Assembly: GCA_945947035.1 (NCBI GenBank)
Contig: CAMEXD010000009.1
Coordinates: forward strand, 1-51,140
Origin: an uncultured Mycoplasma sp.
Lineage (GTDB): Bacteria; Bacillota_I; Bacilli_A; RF39; UBA660
Length of the DNA: 51,140 nucleotides
Direction: 5' to 3'
Part shown: piece by piece, positions 44,222 through 51,140 of the stretch
How positions within the stretch are numbered: position 1 is the stretch's first letter
Layout of the letters: each line of letters begins with the position of its first letter
The notes under the pieces: model-generated
Seen by the model: only the letters and a program-made list of their open reading frames with translations
Told to the model about the DNA's origin: nothing
Database searches by the model: none
Made by a program: the position numbers and the translations under genes

Positions 44222-44224
44222 ATT

Positions 44225-44248
44225 ACACTTGTGACACTTGTGACACTT
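44225..44248 (+). repeat. GTGACACTT tandem repeat
   Basis: ACACTT then GTGACACTT twice in direct order. Position matches the TGACA-rich spacer at 38021 in the middle element. Possible replication or nicking site. Confidence 0.4.
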
Positions 44249-44306
44249 AAATATAGTACCCTCCTATAATCAAGTGACGCAACTGACACAATACTATTTT
44301 AACGTT

Positions 44307-44597
44307 TTATATTTCTATATCTTTCAAATCATCAATTGCTTTATTGTATGCGTCAATTATAGATTTAATAAACTTAAATAATTCTTTAAATTCATCTGTA
44401 GTATCATTATCGGCTATATATGATTCGTATTTTGATATATCACATTCTATTTTTTGATTTGTTTCATTTTCACTAATTTTTTTTACTAAATCACTTGTAT
44501 CAATTGTTTGATCTTCAATTGAATATTCATAATCATTTTCATCGTACGATACTATAATTTTTTTTCCGTCTGTGGTTGTTATAATGCATTTATTCAT
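44307..44597 (-). CDS. Small acidic protein after TrlF
   Basis: 96 residues from ATG 44597, overlapping the TrlF stop by 8 bases. MNKCIITTTDGKKIIVSYDE, then DYEYSIEDQTIDTSDLVKKI: a beta-rich start and an acidic helical tail. No family recognised. Its tight coupling suggests that it works with the PHP-ATPase, perhaps as a regulator or immunity partner. Confidence 0.6.
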   Translation of the reverse strand: MNKCIITTTDGKKIIVSYDENDYEYSIEDQTIDTSDLVKKISENETNQKIECDISKYESYIADNDTTDEFKELFKFIKSIIDAYNKAIDDLKDIEI

Positions 44598-47235
44598 TTT
44601 CTTCATCCTTTCTAATTGGCTCACCAATCTTATTATTAATGATATTGTATTTATGATATCTATTATCAAATATATAATTTCCACCATCTAACAATTTACA
44701 TACATTTTTACGGTGTTCTATTTTTTCTAATCCACCAGTTTCATAAGTAATATCACCCTCATCATTATCTGCAACAATTATATTTTCAGAATCACTATTA
44801 ATAGCGATAGCTGCGTTATGTGTAACCAATATTATTTGGTTTTTCATTCTTAATTCTCTAATTTTATCAATTAATATATCAGTAATAAATTTATTATCTA
44901 TATTGTCTTCTGGTTGATCAATCATGATAATAGATTCATCGCTTTTACATTGCTCAAGAATAATTTCTAGATAAATTGATGCTTTTTTTCCTTGTGACAT
45001 ATTATCTGAACTAACATTAATACTACTTCCTTTTTCAATTATAGAATATTTAGGCGCAAGTGTTTCTGTTATAGTATTTTTAATGTAATTAAAAACATAT
45101 ATAACGCTTTCAACACTGTTATCTTTATATTTAACTTTTAATTTACCATTTAAAAGATTTTCAAAGTTATTTGAAATAGACAGTTTAGTATCATAATCAG
45201 ATATCTTATCAGTAAACAATTTAACTAGAAAGTTTGAATCTATTGTATTATCAACTTTTGTATTTAAAGTATAGTTGTCATTGATTTTTTTATTTTTTTC
45301 ATCAATAATTATTTTTCTCAATTCAAGTTCTTTTGCATACTTTTTAAATTTAACACCATTTTTAAAATAATTATAGAATTTAACTGTTTCATTTTGGATA
45401 AGTCTTTTGGCATTGGCTATTTTTAACATTTCATTGCTCTTGTATTTATTTGATATTTCATTTAAATCTTCATTCAAATGATGAATAAACTGATTTAGAA
45501 CATATACTTTTTTATATAAGTCTATATAATAATTTAATTTGTTATTTAATAATTTTTCATATTGTTCAACAATTTCAATTTCTTCATCCCTAATAATTAA
45601 TTCATCATTTAGTTTTAATACCTTTAAGTTGCCAACATTAACTAATTCATCTTTAAATTTTTTAATTATCGTTTCTATATCTAATAAATTATAACTATTC
45701 TGATTTTTTAATGTTTCAATTATACTAGCCACAACATATTTTTCTTTTAATTCTTTAGAACTATTTATAAAAGTTGAAATTGAAATATTAGATTGATAAT
45801 TATTCTTTGTTGATATTAAATCAGAATATGAATTTATGAAGTTATCAATACATTTTGAGTAATCACTTATTTTACTATTTAATTCTTCACTATCCAATTT
45901 AGGAAAATCCAATTCATCTTTTAAGCCTATACCATTATTTTCAAATTTTTCGATAATTCCTTCTTGAGTAAATGCATGTAATTCACAAATATTGTTGTTT
46001 GAAAACTCCGTATTACAGTTCATTTTACTTTTTATAGTTTCCTCATCAACCAAAACATTATTCTTTTTTGTATAATCGTTTATTTTCGATTTTTCTTTTC
46101 CAGAAGCCAATGTGTTTAATATCGCATTAAATAAAAGACTTTTACCTGAAGATCTACCACCAACAATTGTATTTATTCCAGGAGATAAATCTATTGTATG
46201 TTCTATCGGATTTCCATTATTTAATGTTTTAAAAGAAACTTGTTCTAAATATTGATTTGGTACTGATGGTTTATTAGAAGAAATAATAATTCTACTTAAT
46301 GGATCTACAAAAGCCATCCTTAAGGTTTCAAAAGATAAGTCTCCTTTTATCCATGTATATTCATTTCTTTCTATAGTCTGATTTGAATCTTTTTTTGGAT
46401 ATGCTTCTATTTGATGATTATCAGAAAATACAACATAAGGCACTTCTTTTTTTGCACTAAAGTCCTCAGTCAATAATTTTTGAAAACCAATATTATAATT
46501 ATTAATTATCTTAGCATTGTTTCCAGGTACCATTTCTACCGAATTAACAACACCTAAAATTACCATGACTTGTGCCTCTGTTAGACCATTTTTATATGAT
46601 TCATACGCCTTAACAATATTAGCTGATTTATTACCATGTGATATTATTAAATAATCATCTTCTTTGAAAGCATTTGATAGTCTATCAAATGATGTATATC
46701 TATTTTTTAAATTGGTACTATTTAAATCAATATCTTGATTCTTTTTTGCTTTATAATCAAGTGATATTTTTTTGTACATTTCATTCAATTTTTCATTTAA
46801 AGATTTTGCATCTTTACTTTTAAAAATTACTAATGAATGAAAACTTTTCTTATCATAAGACTGGTCTTTTATACTATATTCTATTCTATCAAATAAATAT
46901 TCTTCTAAAATAATATCTAACTCAATACCTACTAGTAAACATCTCTCAGTTGTATCATAATCTTTATAATACTCTTCATATGCACTAACATTAATAATAT
47001 TATGATCAGTAAATGAAAACATTTTAACATCATGTTCGGGTGATGTAATCTTATCAATAATATCTTTTACAGAAAATGTACCTTTATAATCATTTTTCTT
47101 AGTCTTTTTCGATTCATCTGTATGTATATGTAAATCGCATTTAAAATAATCAGAATACTCTAATTTTTCATCCATGTTTTCAGAAATATTTGCAGTTTGT
47201 TCAATATTATCAGTTAAAACTTCATTTTCATCCAT
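44590..47235 (-). CDS. TrlF-type PHP-domain/SMC-like ATPase
   Basis: 881 residues. The N-terminal 300 hold a PHP phosphoesterase: DYFKCDLHIHTDESKK, MFSFTDHNIINVSAYEEY, later FSDNHQIEAYPKK. Then an SMC/ABC-type ATPase with Walker A INTIVGGRSSGKSLLFNAIL, a coiled coil in the middle, and Walker B SIIMIDQPEDNIDNKF with ILVTHNAAIAINS. TrlF-like PHP-ATPases are found in bacterial defence islands. Here the gene follows dpnB by 10 bases, so it joins a restriction operon. The PHP domain probably hydrolyses nucleic acid, gated by the ATPase; inference from family. Confidence 0.8.
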   Translation of the reverse strand: MDENEVLTDNIEQTANISENMDEKLEYSDYFKCDLHIHTDESKKTKKNDYKGTFSVKDIIDKITSPEHDVKMFSFTDHNIINVSAYEEYYKDYDTTERCLLVGIELDIILEEYLFDRIEYSIKDQSYDKKSFHSLVIFKSKDAKSLNEKLNEMYKKISLDYKAKKNQDIDLNSTNLKNRYTSFDRLSNAFKEDDYLIISHGNKSANIVKAYESYKNGLTEAQVMVILGVVNSVEMVPGNNAKIINNYNIGFQKLLTEDFSAKKEVPYVVFSDNHQIEAYPKKDSNQTIERNEYTWIKGDLSFETLRMAFVDPLSRIIISSNKPSVPNQYLEQVSFKTLNNGNPIEHTIDLSPGINTIVGGRSSGKSLLFNAILNTLASGKEKSKINDYTKKNNVLVDEETIKSKMNCNTEFSNNNICELHAFTQEGIIEKFENNGIGLKDELDFPKLDSEELNSKISDYSKCIDNFINSYSDLISTKNNYQSNISISTFINSSKELKEKYVVASIIETLKNQNSYNLLDIETIIKKFKDELVNVGNLKVLKLNDELIIRDEEIEIVEQYEKLLNNKLNYYIDLYKKVYVLNQFIHHLNEDLNEISNKYKSNEMLKIANAKRLIQNETVKFYNYFKNGVKFKKYAKELELRKIIIDEKNKKINDNYTLNTKVDNTIDSNFLVKLFTDKISDYDTKLSISNNFENLLNGKLKVKYKDNSVESVIYVFNYIKNTITETLAPKYSIIEKGSSINVSSDNMSQGKKASIYLEIILEQCKSDESIIMIDQPEDNIDNKFITDILIDKIRELRMKNQIILVTHNAAIAINSDSENIIVADNDEGDITYETGGLEKIEHRKNVCKLLDGGNYIFDNRYHKYNIINNKIGEPIRKDEENE

Positions 47236-47245
47236 AAATCTACTC

Positions 47246-48103
47246 CTATTTTAATGTTTCTAATATGCCATTATCCAAGTCATTAATGCTATATAATGTT
47301 GGTAATTCATTAAATGTTTCCTCTAAATTCTTTCTTGCACTCTTCCAACCCAATCCATCGGTAAACCATATAAATGTTACACCATCAACTTTTCTTGATT
47401 CTTCTGCTAGCATTTTATAACTACGTGCTGTTTCATTTAATTTTGAACCACCTGATGCATAGAAGTTTGTTTCAATTACGTAAACTTGATTATCGGTTTT
47501 AATAACAAAATCAAATCTTTTAGTCGATGTATTATTCCCAGACATTTCAGATAAATCTAAATTCCATTTTTTCTCTATATCTGATAGATACATTTCTTTA
47601 AAATAGTTTTCATTTTTCTTGTACCCAGCTTTGATAATAAAACTTTCTACTAAATCCTCCATCAAATGTCCACCACGATTTTTTCTACCATTTGAATCTA
47701 ATCCTACTTCGACACCTAATAAATAATCATATAAGTTATTTATAATATGTTTTTGTAGTAATTCAAATAAACCAGTTTCTCTCATAAATTTAATATAATC
47801 CCCAATTGAATAAACCATCTTATTGAACTTAAATAAATATTCATTTGTACTATCTTTTACAAATATTTCATTAGATCTTACAGCAAGTAACATTGGTATT
47901 ACTTCTAATGTTTCAGGATATTTTAAAATTATATTTTCAAATTCTTTTTCAATATCATTACTTCCAATTAGTGAATTTAGTATATTTAATTCAACTTTGT
48001 ATTTTTCAGCTGACTTATATATTTTTTCAAAATCAACATAATAACTATAATTTGAAATACTTGATTTAAAATTATCTAACCATTCATTAAAATCTCTATT
48101 CAT
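47246..48103 (-). CDS. dpnB: DpnII-type restriction endonuclease
   Basis: 285 residues, similar to R.DpnII throughout: DFNEWLDNFKSSISNYSYYV, GVEVGLDSNGRKNRGGHLME, TKRFDFVIKTDNQVYVIETN with the D-E-x-N catalytic block, and GSKLNETARSYKMLAEESRK. It cuts unmethylated GATC. Its ATG overlaps dpnA by 8 bases. Confidence 0.92.
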   Translation of the reverse strand: MNRDFNEWLDNFKSSISNYSYYVDFEKIYKSAEKYKVELNILNSLIGSNDIEKEFENIILKYPETLEVIPMLLAVRSNEIFVKDSTNEYLFKFNKMVYSIGDYIKFMRETGLFELLQKHIINNLYDYLLGVEVGLDSNGRKNRGGHLMEDLVESFIIKAGYKKNENYFKEMYLSDIEKKWNLDLSEMSGNNTSTKRFDFVIKTDNQVYVIETNFYASGGSKLNETARSYKMLAEESRKVDGVTFIWFTDGLGWKSARKNLEETFNELPTLYSINDLDNGILETLK

Positions 48104-48869
48104 TTTCTTTATTTTCCTTTCTTTTTATCGTTATATCTAAATATTCTTTTTCTAAATCTATACCTATGTATTTTCTTTTTAATTTATTAGCTACAATTCC
48201 AGTTGTTCCACTACCATTAAATGGATCTAGAATTAAATCTCCTTCATCCGTTGAAGCCAAAATAATTTTTTCTAATATAGCCATTGGTTTTTGTGTCGGA
48301 TGTTTCCCACACTTTTTTTCACTTAATTTTGTAAGAGAAGATTCCCATACATCTTTAGCTTGTTTACCTCCATTTAATTCTTTCATTAATTGATAATTAA
48401 ATTTATGTTTTGCTTTCTTTATATCCTTTTTAGCCCACAAAATTGTTTCAGTAGAATGAACGAAATATCTACAACTAATATTAGGTGGTGGATTCAATTT
48501 TCTCCATGTTATATTATTTATAATTTTAAATCCCTCTTGTTCAAGAGCCATACCGATTGAATAAATATTATGAAGTGTTCCACTTATCCATATTGTACCT
48601 TCATCTTTTAAAACATCATAACACAATTTTATCCATTCTCGATTAAACTGATGCTTTTCTTCAATACCAATTTTTTTATCCCAATCACCTTTATTTACTG
48701 AAACCATTTTTCCACCACTACATGATATACCATCACTTGATAAAAAATATGGTGGATCTGCAAATATCATATCTACAGTATTTTTCTTTATCTTTTTTAA
48801 TTCATCAAATGAGTCGCCTAAAATTAATTTAAAATCTTTTTTATTATAATAATATTTCTTTTTATTCAT
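48096..48869 (-). CDS. dpnA: DpnA-type N6-adenine methyltransferase
   Basis: 257 residues from ATG 48869 (GGGAGG 10 bases upstream). DMIFADPPYFLSSDGISCSG is catalytic motif IV first (beta class order), with SAM-binding LDPFNGSGTTGIVANKLKRK at the C-terminal end. It matches M2.DpnII, which methylates GATC also in single-stranded DNA and so protects DNA entering by transformation or conjugation. It fits mobile DNA well. Confidence 0.92.
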   Translation of the reverse strand: MNKKKYYYNKKDFKLILGDSFDELKKIKKNTVDMIFADPPYFLSSDGISCSGGKMVSVNKGDWDKKIGIEEKHQFNREWIKLCYDVLKDEGTIWISGTLHNIYSIGMALEQEGFKIINNITWRKLNPPPNISCRYFVHSTETILWAKKDIKKAKHKFNYQLMKELNGGKQAKDVWESSLTKLSEKKCGKHPTQKPMAILEKIILASTDEGDLILDPFNGSGTTGIVANKLKRKYIGIDLEKEYLDITIKRKENKENE

Positions 48870-48896
48870 TAAATTTAAACCTCCCATCTTATATAA

Positions 48897-49751
48897 TTAA
48901 TTATTAAAACCTTCCGTATTCTTATAATTAGTTATTATAACTTCTTCAACTTTACCTCTGTTTTTTGAATTAGCACCAATATTTCTTTGGGCTTCTACAT
49001 AGTTGAAATTAAAATCTTTATATAATTCCTTAATAAGTTTTGTATTGTAATTTGAAAGCATTACATAACAACCTCTTTTATCTAAATCTTTAAATACTTC
49101 TGCTAATCTTTTTTGTTCTTCTTTTCCAAATCCATTTTCAGTATAGCTATTAAATGTAGAAGTATCAGAATCATATGGTGGATCGAAATAGATAAAGTCT
49201 CCTTTTTTAGCATTCTTTACTGCTTCTTCAAAATCAGTTGATAATAGTTTTATATCATTAAAATTTAACAAACAATGAATTATTCCTAAATTTGGTCCAT
49301 CATATGTATTTACTTTATTTTTTTTGCCAGATGGTACATTAAATTCATTTTTACTATTAACTCTATATAGTCCATTAAAACAAGCTTTATTTAAATAAAT
49401 TGTTCTAGCTGCTCTTTTATAGTCAGCTAATTTATTAAACTTCTTTTTATCTCTATCTAAATCTCTTATTTCATAATAATAATCTTCTGAATGTTTAGTT
49501 TCATGTTTATTTAATTCACTACACATATTAGCAAATTTATTTTCATCTTTAATACATTCATAAACATTCATTAGTTCTGTATTATAGTCATTAATAACAG
49601 CCTTTTTTGGTTGAAGTTCATATAACATAGCTCCACCACCAACAAATGGCTCATAATATGTTTTAAAATCTTCTGGAACAAGATTTATCAATTTATCAAT
49701 AATTGATCTTTTACCTCCTGCCCACTTAACAAATGGTTTTGCTTTTAACAT
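48897..49751 (-). CDS. dpnM: DpnM/Dam-type GATC adenine methyltransferase
   Basis: 284 residues, the length of M1.DpnII. FVKWAGGKRSIIDKLINLVP and YYEPFVGGGAMLYELQPKKA are motifs X and I, GLYRVNSKNEFNVPSG the target domain, FIYFDPPYDSDTSTFNSYTE motif IV. It methylates the adenine of double-stranded GATC. AGGAGG lies before the ATG and the XRE repressor gene ends 18 bases upstream. Confidence 0.93.
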   Translation of the reverse strand: MLKAKPFVKWAGGKRSIIDKLINLVPEDFKTYYEPFVGGGAMLYELQPKKAVINDYNTELMNVYECIKDENKFANMCSELNKHETKHSEDYYYEIRDLDRDKKKFNKLADYKRAARTIYLNKACFNGLYRVNSKNEFNVPSGKKNKVNTYDGPNLGIIHCLLNFNDIKLLSTDFEEAVKNAKKGDFIYFDPPYDSDTSTFNSYTENGFGKEEQKRLAEVFKDLDKRGCYVMLSNYNTKLIKELYKDFNFNYVEAQRNIGANSKNRGKVEEVIITNYKNTEGFNN

Positions 49752-49769
49752 ATCCTATTACCTCCTGAA

Positions 49770-50291
49770 TTATAAATCTTTTGGTAGTTTTTGATAATCA
49801 TATTTTTCTTCTACCATTTCTAGTTGATCAAATGCAGATTGAACATCATCTATTGCTTTGTCAATTGTATATAAGCTATCTTTATTTTCTTTCATTATTT
49901 TCATATGTTCTATTGTCATAAACATTTTTTGTCTTGCTTTTCTTGTAACATTTCTCTTTTGATGATCAAATTCTAATAAATCTAACTCAGATTTTTTATA
50001 TTCATCAATCAAGTTTTTTAAATCCTTTGTGGATTTATTTTTGTATTTATCAATTCCATATATAGAAAATGATTCTCCATATCCAGATTCTTTTAACATT
50101 AAATCTAGAGATAAATCTAACTCTTCAGCTATCCTTTTCAATATATCTATATCAGGCTTTTTAATTTTCCCATTAATTGTGTCATTATATGTACTTTGAC
50201 TCATTCCAATCATTTTAGCTAATTCTCTCTGCGAATAACCTTTAAGTTTTCTTGCATTTTCAACCATCTCTTTAAAATCAGATATAGCCAT
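49770..50291 (-). CDS. XRE-family repressor of the third element
   Basis: 173 residues from ATG 50291 (AGAGGTG upstream; an earlier in-frame ATG at 50336 has no ribosome site). FKEMVENARKLKGYSQRELA, then KMIGMSQSTYNDTINGKIKK, is the helix-turn-helix. A helical C-terminal part follows. Its gap to dpnM is 18 bases, so repressor and restriction genes are probably one transcript. Divergent from a replication module, with two operators. Confidence 0.85.
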   Translation of the reverse strand: MAISDFKEMVENARKLKGYSQRELAKMIGMSQSTYNDTINGKIKKPDIDILKRIAEELDLSLDLMLKESGYGESFSIYGIDKYKNKSTKDLKNLIDEYKKSELDLLEFDHQKRNVTRKARQKMFMTIEHMKIMKENKDSLYTIDKAIDDVQSAFDQLEMVEEKYDYQKLPKDL

Positions 50292-50334
50292 AATCACACC
50301 TCTTTCAAGAGTCTTATATCCTCTCCTATAAACC

Positions 50335-50363
50335 ATTTTACCATTAAAAAAAATTATTGTAAA
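50335..50363 (-). promoter_or_regulatory. Promoter of the XRE-dpnMAB-trlF operon
   Basis: Minus strand TTTACA (50363-50358), 17 bases, TAAAAT (50340-50335). Operator 1 begins 7 bases upstream of the -35. Confidence 0.6.
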
Positions 50364-50369
50364 TAAAAA

Positions 50370-50445
50370 GAACGAATTTTTCGTTCAAAAGTATTGACTT
50401 AAACTTTTTTGAGTGTTATATTTGTATCGAACGATATTATCGTTC
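50370..50445 (+). promoter_or_regulatory. Rightward promoter flanked by two XRE operators (third element)
   Basis: TTGACT (50394-50399), 17 bases, TATATT (50417-50422). Operators GAACGA-5-TCGTTC at 50370-50386 and 50429-50445 are perfect palindromes; the second overlaps the start point. The sequence differs from the operators at 38705, so the two repressors have separate targets. Confidence 0.8.
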
Positions 50446-50446
50446 A

Positions 50447-50615
50447 TAGAAAGGAGATGATAAATTACAACTTAGTAGTTGCGGAAATCACCGATATGCC
50501 GAACTTATAAAATGCAAGGTCGAAATAATAACCCTATTGGCACGGGAGTTACGAAATAACTAAAATTTCGAATATATGGGAGAACCCAGGGATAACTCTA
50601 CTCTATTTTAAAAGA
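50447..50615 (+). ncRNA. Unassigned leader region, possibly structured RNA or tiny ORFs
   Basis: About 170 bases of higher GC than the surroundings between the promoter and the first gene. It contains GGCACGGGAGTTACG, AAATTTCGAA and GGGAGAACCCAGGGA, with short pairings. Two tiny frames occur (ending EITDMPNL and encoding NNNPIGTGVTK) without good ribosome sites. I do not recognise an RNA family. A structured leader or peptide attenuator is possible. Confidence 0.4.
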
Positions 50616-50629
50616 AAGGAGGTAATTAA

Positions 50630-50905
50630 ATGGGAAACTTTAAAGTATATAGAGCTTTTGATGAATTTCTAAAAGATCCGAATATATCTTTAAGAGCTAA
50701 AGGATTCTTAACAATGGTATTAACTAATAATATTACTACTGGATTTGAAGTAGAAAAATATTGTTCAGATTCCAAAGAAGATATTAAAGATGCTTTATTA
50801 GAATTAAGAATAGCTAAATATATTAGATATAACTCAGAAACAAATATGTTAGAAGCAAATGCTGTTCCATACGATAAATGGAATGAAGAAGAATACGAAT
50901 TATAA
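50630..50905 (+). CDS. Replication-type winged-helix protein
   Basis: 91 residues with GAAAGGAGG upstream. MGNFKVYRAFDEFLKDPNIS, then LRAKGFLTMVLTNNITTGFE, resembles the N-terminal winged helix of phage or plasmid replication initiators (DnaD/RepA-N-like). It is short and has no other domain, so it may bind DNA only. First gene of the rightward module of the third element. Confidence 0.55.
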   Translation: MGNFKVYRAFDEFLKDPNISLRAKGFLTMVLTNNITTGFEVEKYCSDSKEDIKDALLELRIAKYIRYNSETNMLEANAVPYDKWNEEEYEL

Positions 50906-50923
50906 GAAAGGATGTGATAATGT

Positions 50924-51140
50924 ATGACAGCAAGTGAAACATTAAAATTAATAGCAAAACAATGGTGTAATTTAAGTGATTTAATGAAACTAGCAGGTGT
51001 TGGAAGAAATAATGCGTTAGTTATTAAAAGCACTATTAAAAAGAGATTAGAAAGTGAAAATTATTATGTTCCAAATAATGCAGTACCAATGCAAGAAGTT
51101 GTTAAATACCTAAATATAGATATTCCATACTTAGAAGCTA
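50924..51140 (+). CDS. Small helix-turn-helix protein, paralogue of 38862 gene (cut by window edge)
   Basis: 72 residues inside the window from ATG 50924 (GAAAGGATG upstream). ETLKLIAKQWCNLSDLMKLA, then GVGRNNALVIKSTIK, aligns with the 38862 protein over its whole visible length. By analogy an ATPase and an integrase should follow to the right. Possible excisionase. Confidence 0.65.
   Translation, partial: MTASETLKLIAKQWCNLSDLMKLAGVGRNNALVIKSTIKKRLESENYYVPNNAVPMQEVVKYLNIDIPYLEA

Noticed and set aside
50594-51033. Long minus-strand frame at 50626-51033
   Set aside because: It lies opposite two plus-strand genes with ribosome sites and clear paralogues; the antisense product has no recognisable motif.

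Overview
The window is very AT-rich DNA from a low-GC, Gram-positive bacterium with an endospore programme. It carries spoIIAA, a SigF-type sigma factor and spoVAC-spoVAD-spoVAE, along with scpA/scpB, rpsO-pnp and a YpfP/UgtP-type glycolipid glucosyltransferase. This fits a gut Bacilli/Erysipelotrichia/RF39-like lineage, but the exact taxon cannot be fixed from the sequence alone. TGA works as a normal stop (end of spoVAD and of tnpV), so the standard bacterial code applies.

Layout. 1-2993 is a decaying accessory patch. It holds the start of a serine recombinase, a nucleotide-pool cluster (tmk, UDG-like, MazG, deoxyribosyltransferase) in which two of four genes are broken, and a collagen-like relic. 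3014-9987 is the arginine deiminase operon (arcA-arcB-arcC-arcD-like) followed by a polar amino acid ABC importer, probably for arginine. 10296-12970 holds surface, membrane and glycolipid genes. At 13048-14148 a nucleotidyltransferase gene sits between a complete tRNA-Leu and a duplicated copy of that tRNA's 3' end, the signature of an insertion at a tRNA. 14234-29473 is ordinary chromosome: scpB/scpA, a lytic transglycosylase, the spoVA and spoIIA-type sporulation loci, a degenerate RNase R-like gene, pnp, rpsO, a Cadherin-like surface protein and an ABC exporter.

From 29797 to the right end the window looks like a tandem array of integrative elements. Three copies of the core TTCAGGGGGC lie at 29797, 33283 and 41315, each next to a hairpin. 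The first interval (3.5 kb) holds only a type IIG restriction-modification gene and arm-like repeats, so it is a passive cassette. The second (8 kb) has TnpV, a small conserved protein, a three-gene cargo, an XRE repressor, divergent operators, a replication-type ATPase and a tyrosine integrase broken by a TGA. The third starts at 41315 and runs off the window. It has a paralogue of the small protein, a TetR-controlled membrane operon, a DpnII restriction-modification system joined to a PHP/SMC-like TrlF ATPase, its own XRE repressor and operators, and a matching replication module.

The cargo of each element is antiviral or looks so. Known systems (type IIG, DpnII) occupy two of them. The cargo of the middle element, an FtsK-like zinc-ribbon translocase, a TPR protein and a HEPN-like protein enclosed by inverted repeats, matches no system I recognise and is the best candidate for an undescribed defence system. 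A second point of interest is the sporulation locus: a Spo0A-box promoter drives spoIIAA-sigF, but spoIIAB is missing and the phospho-accepting serine of SpoIIAA is gone.
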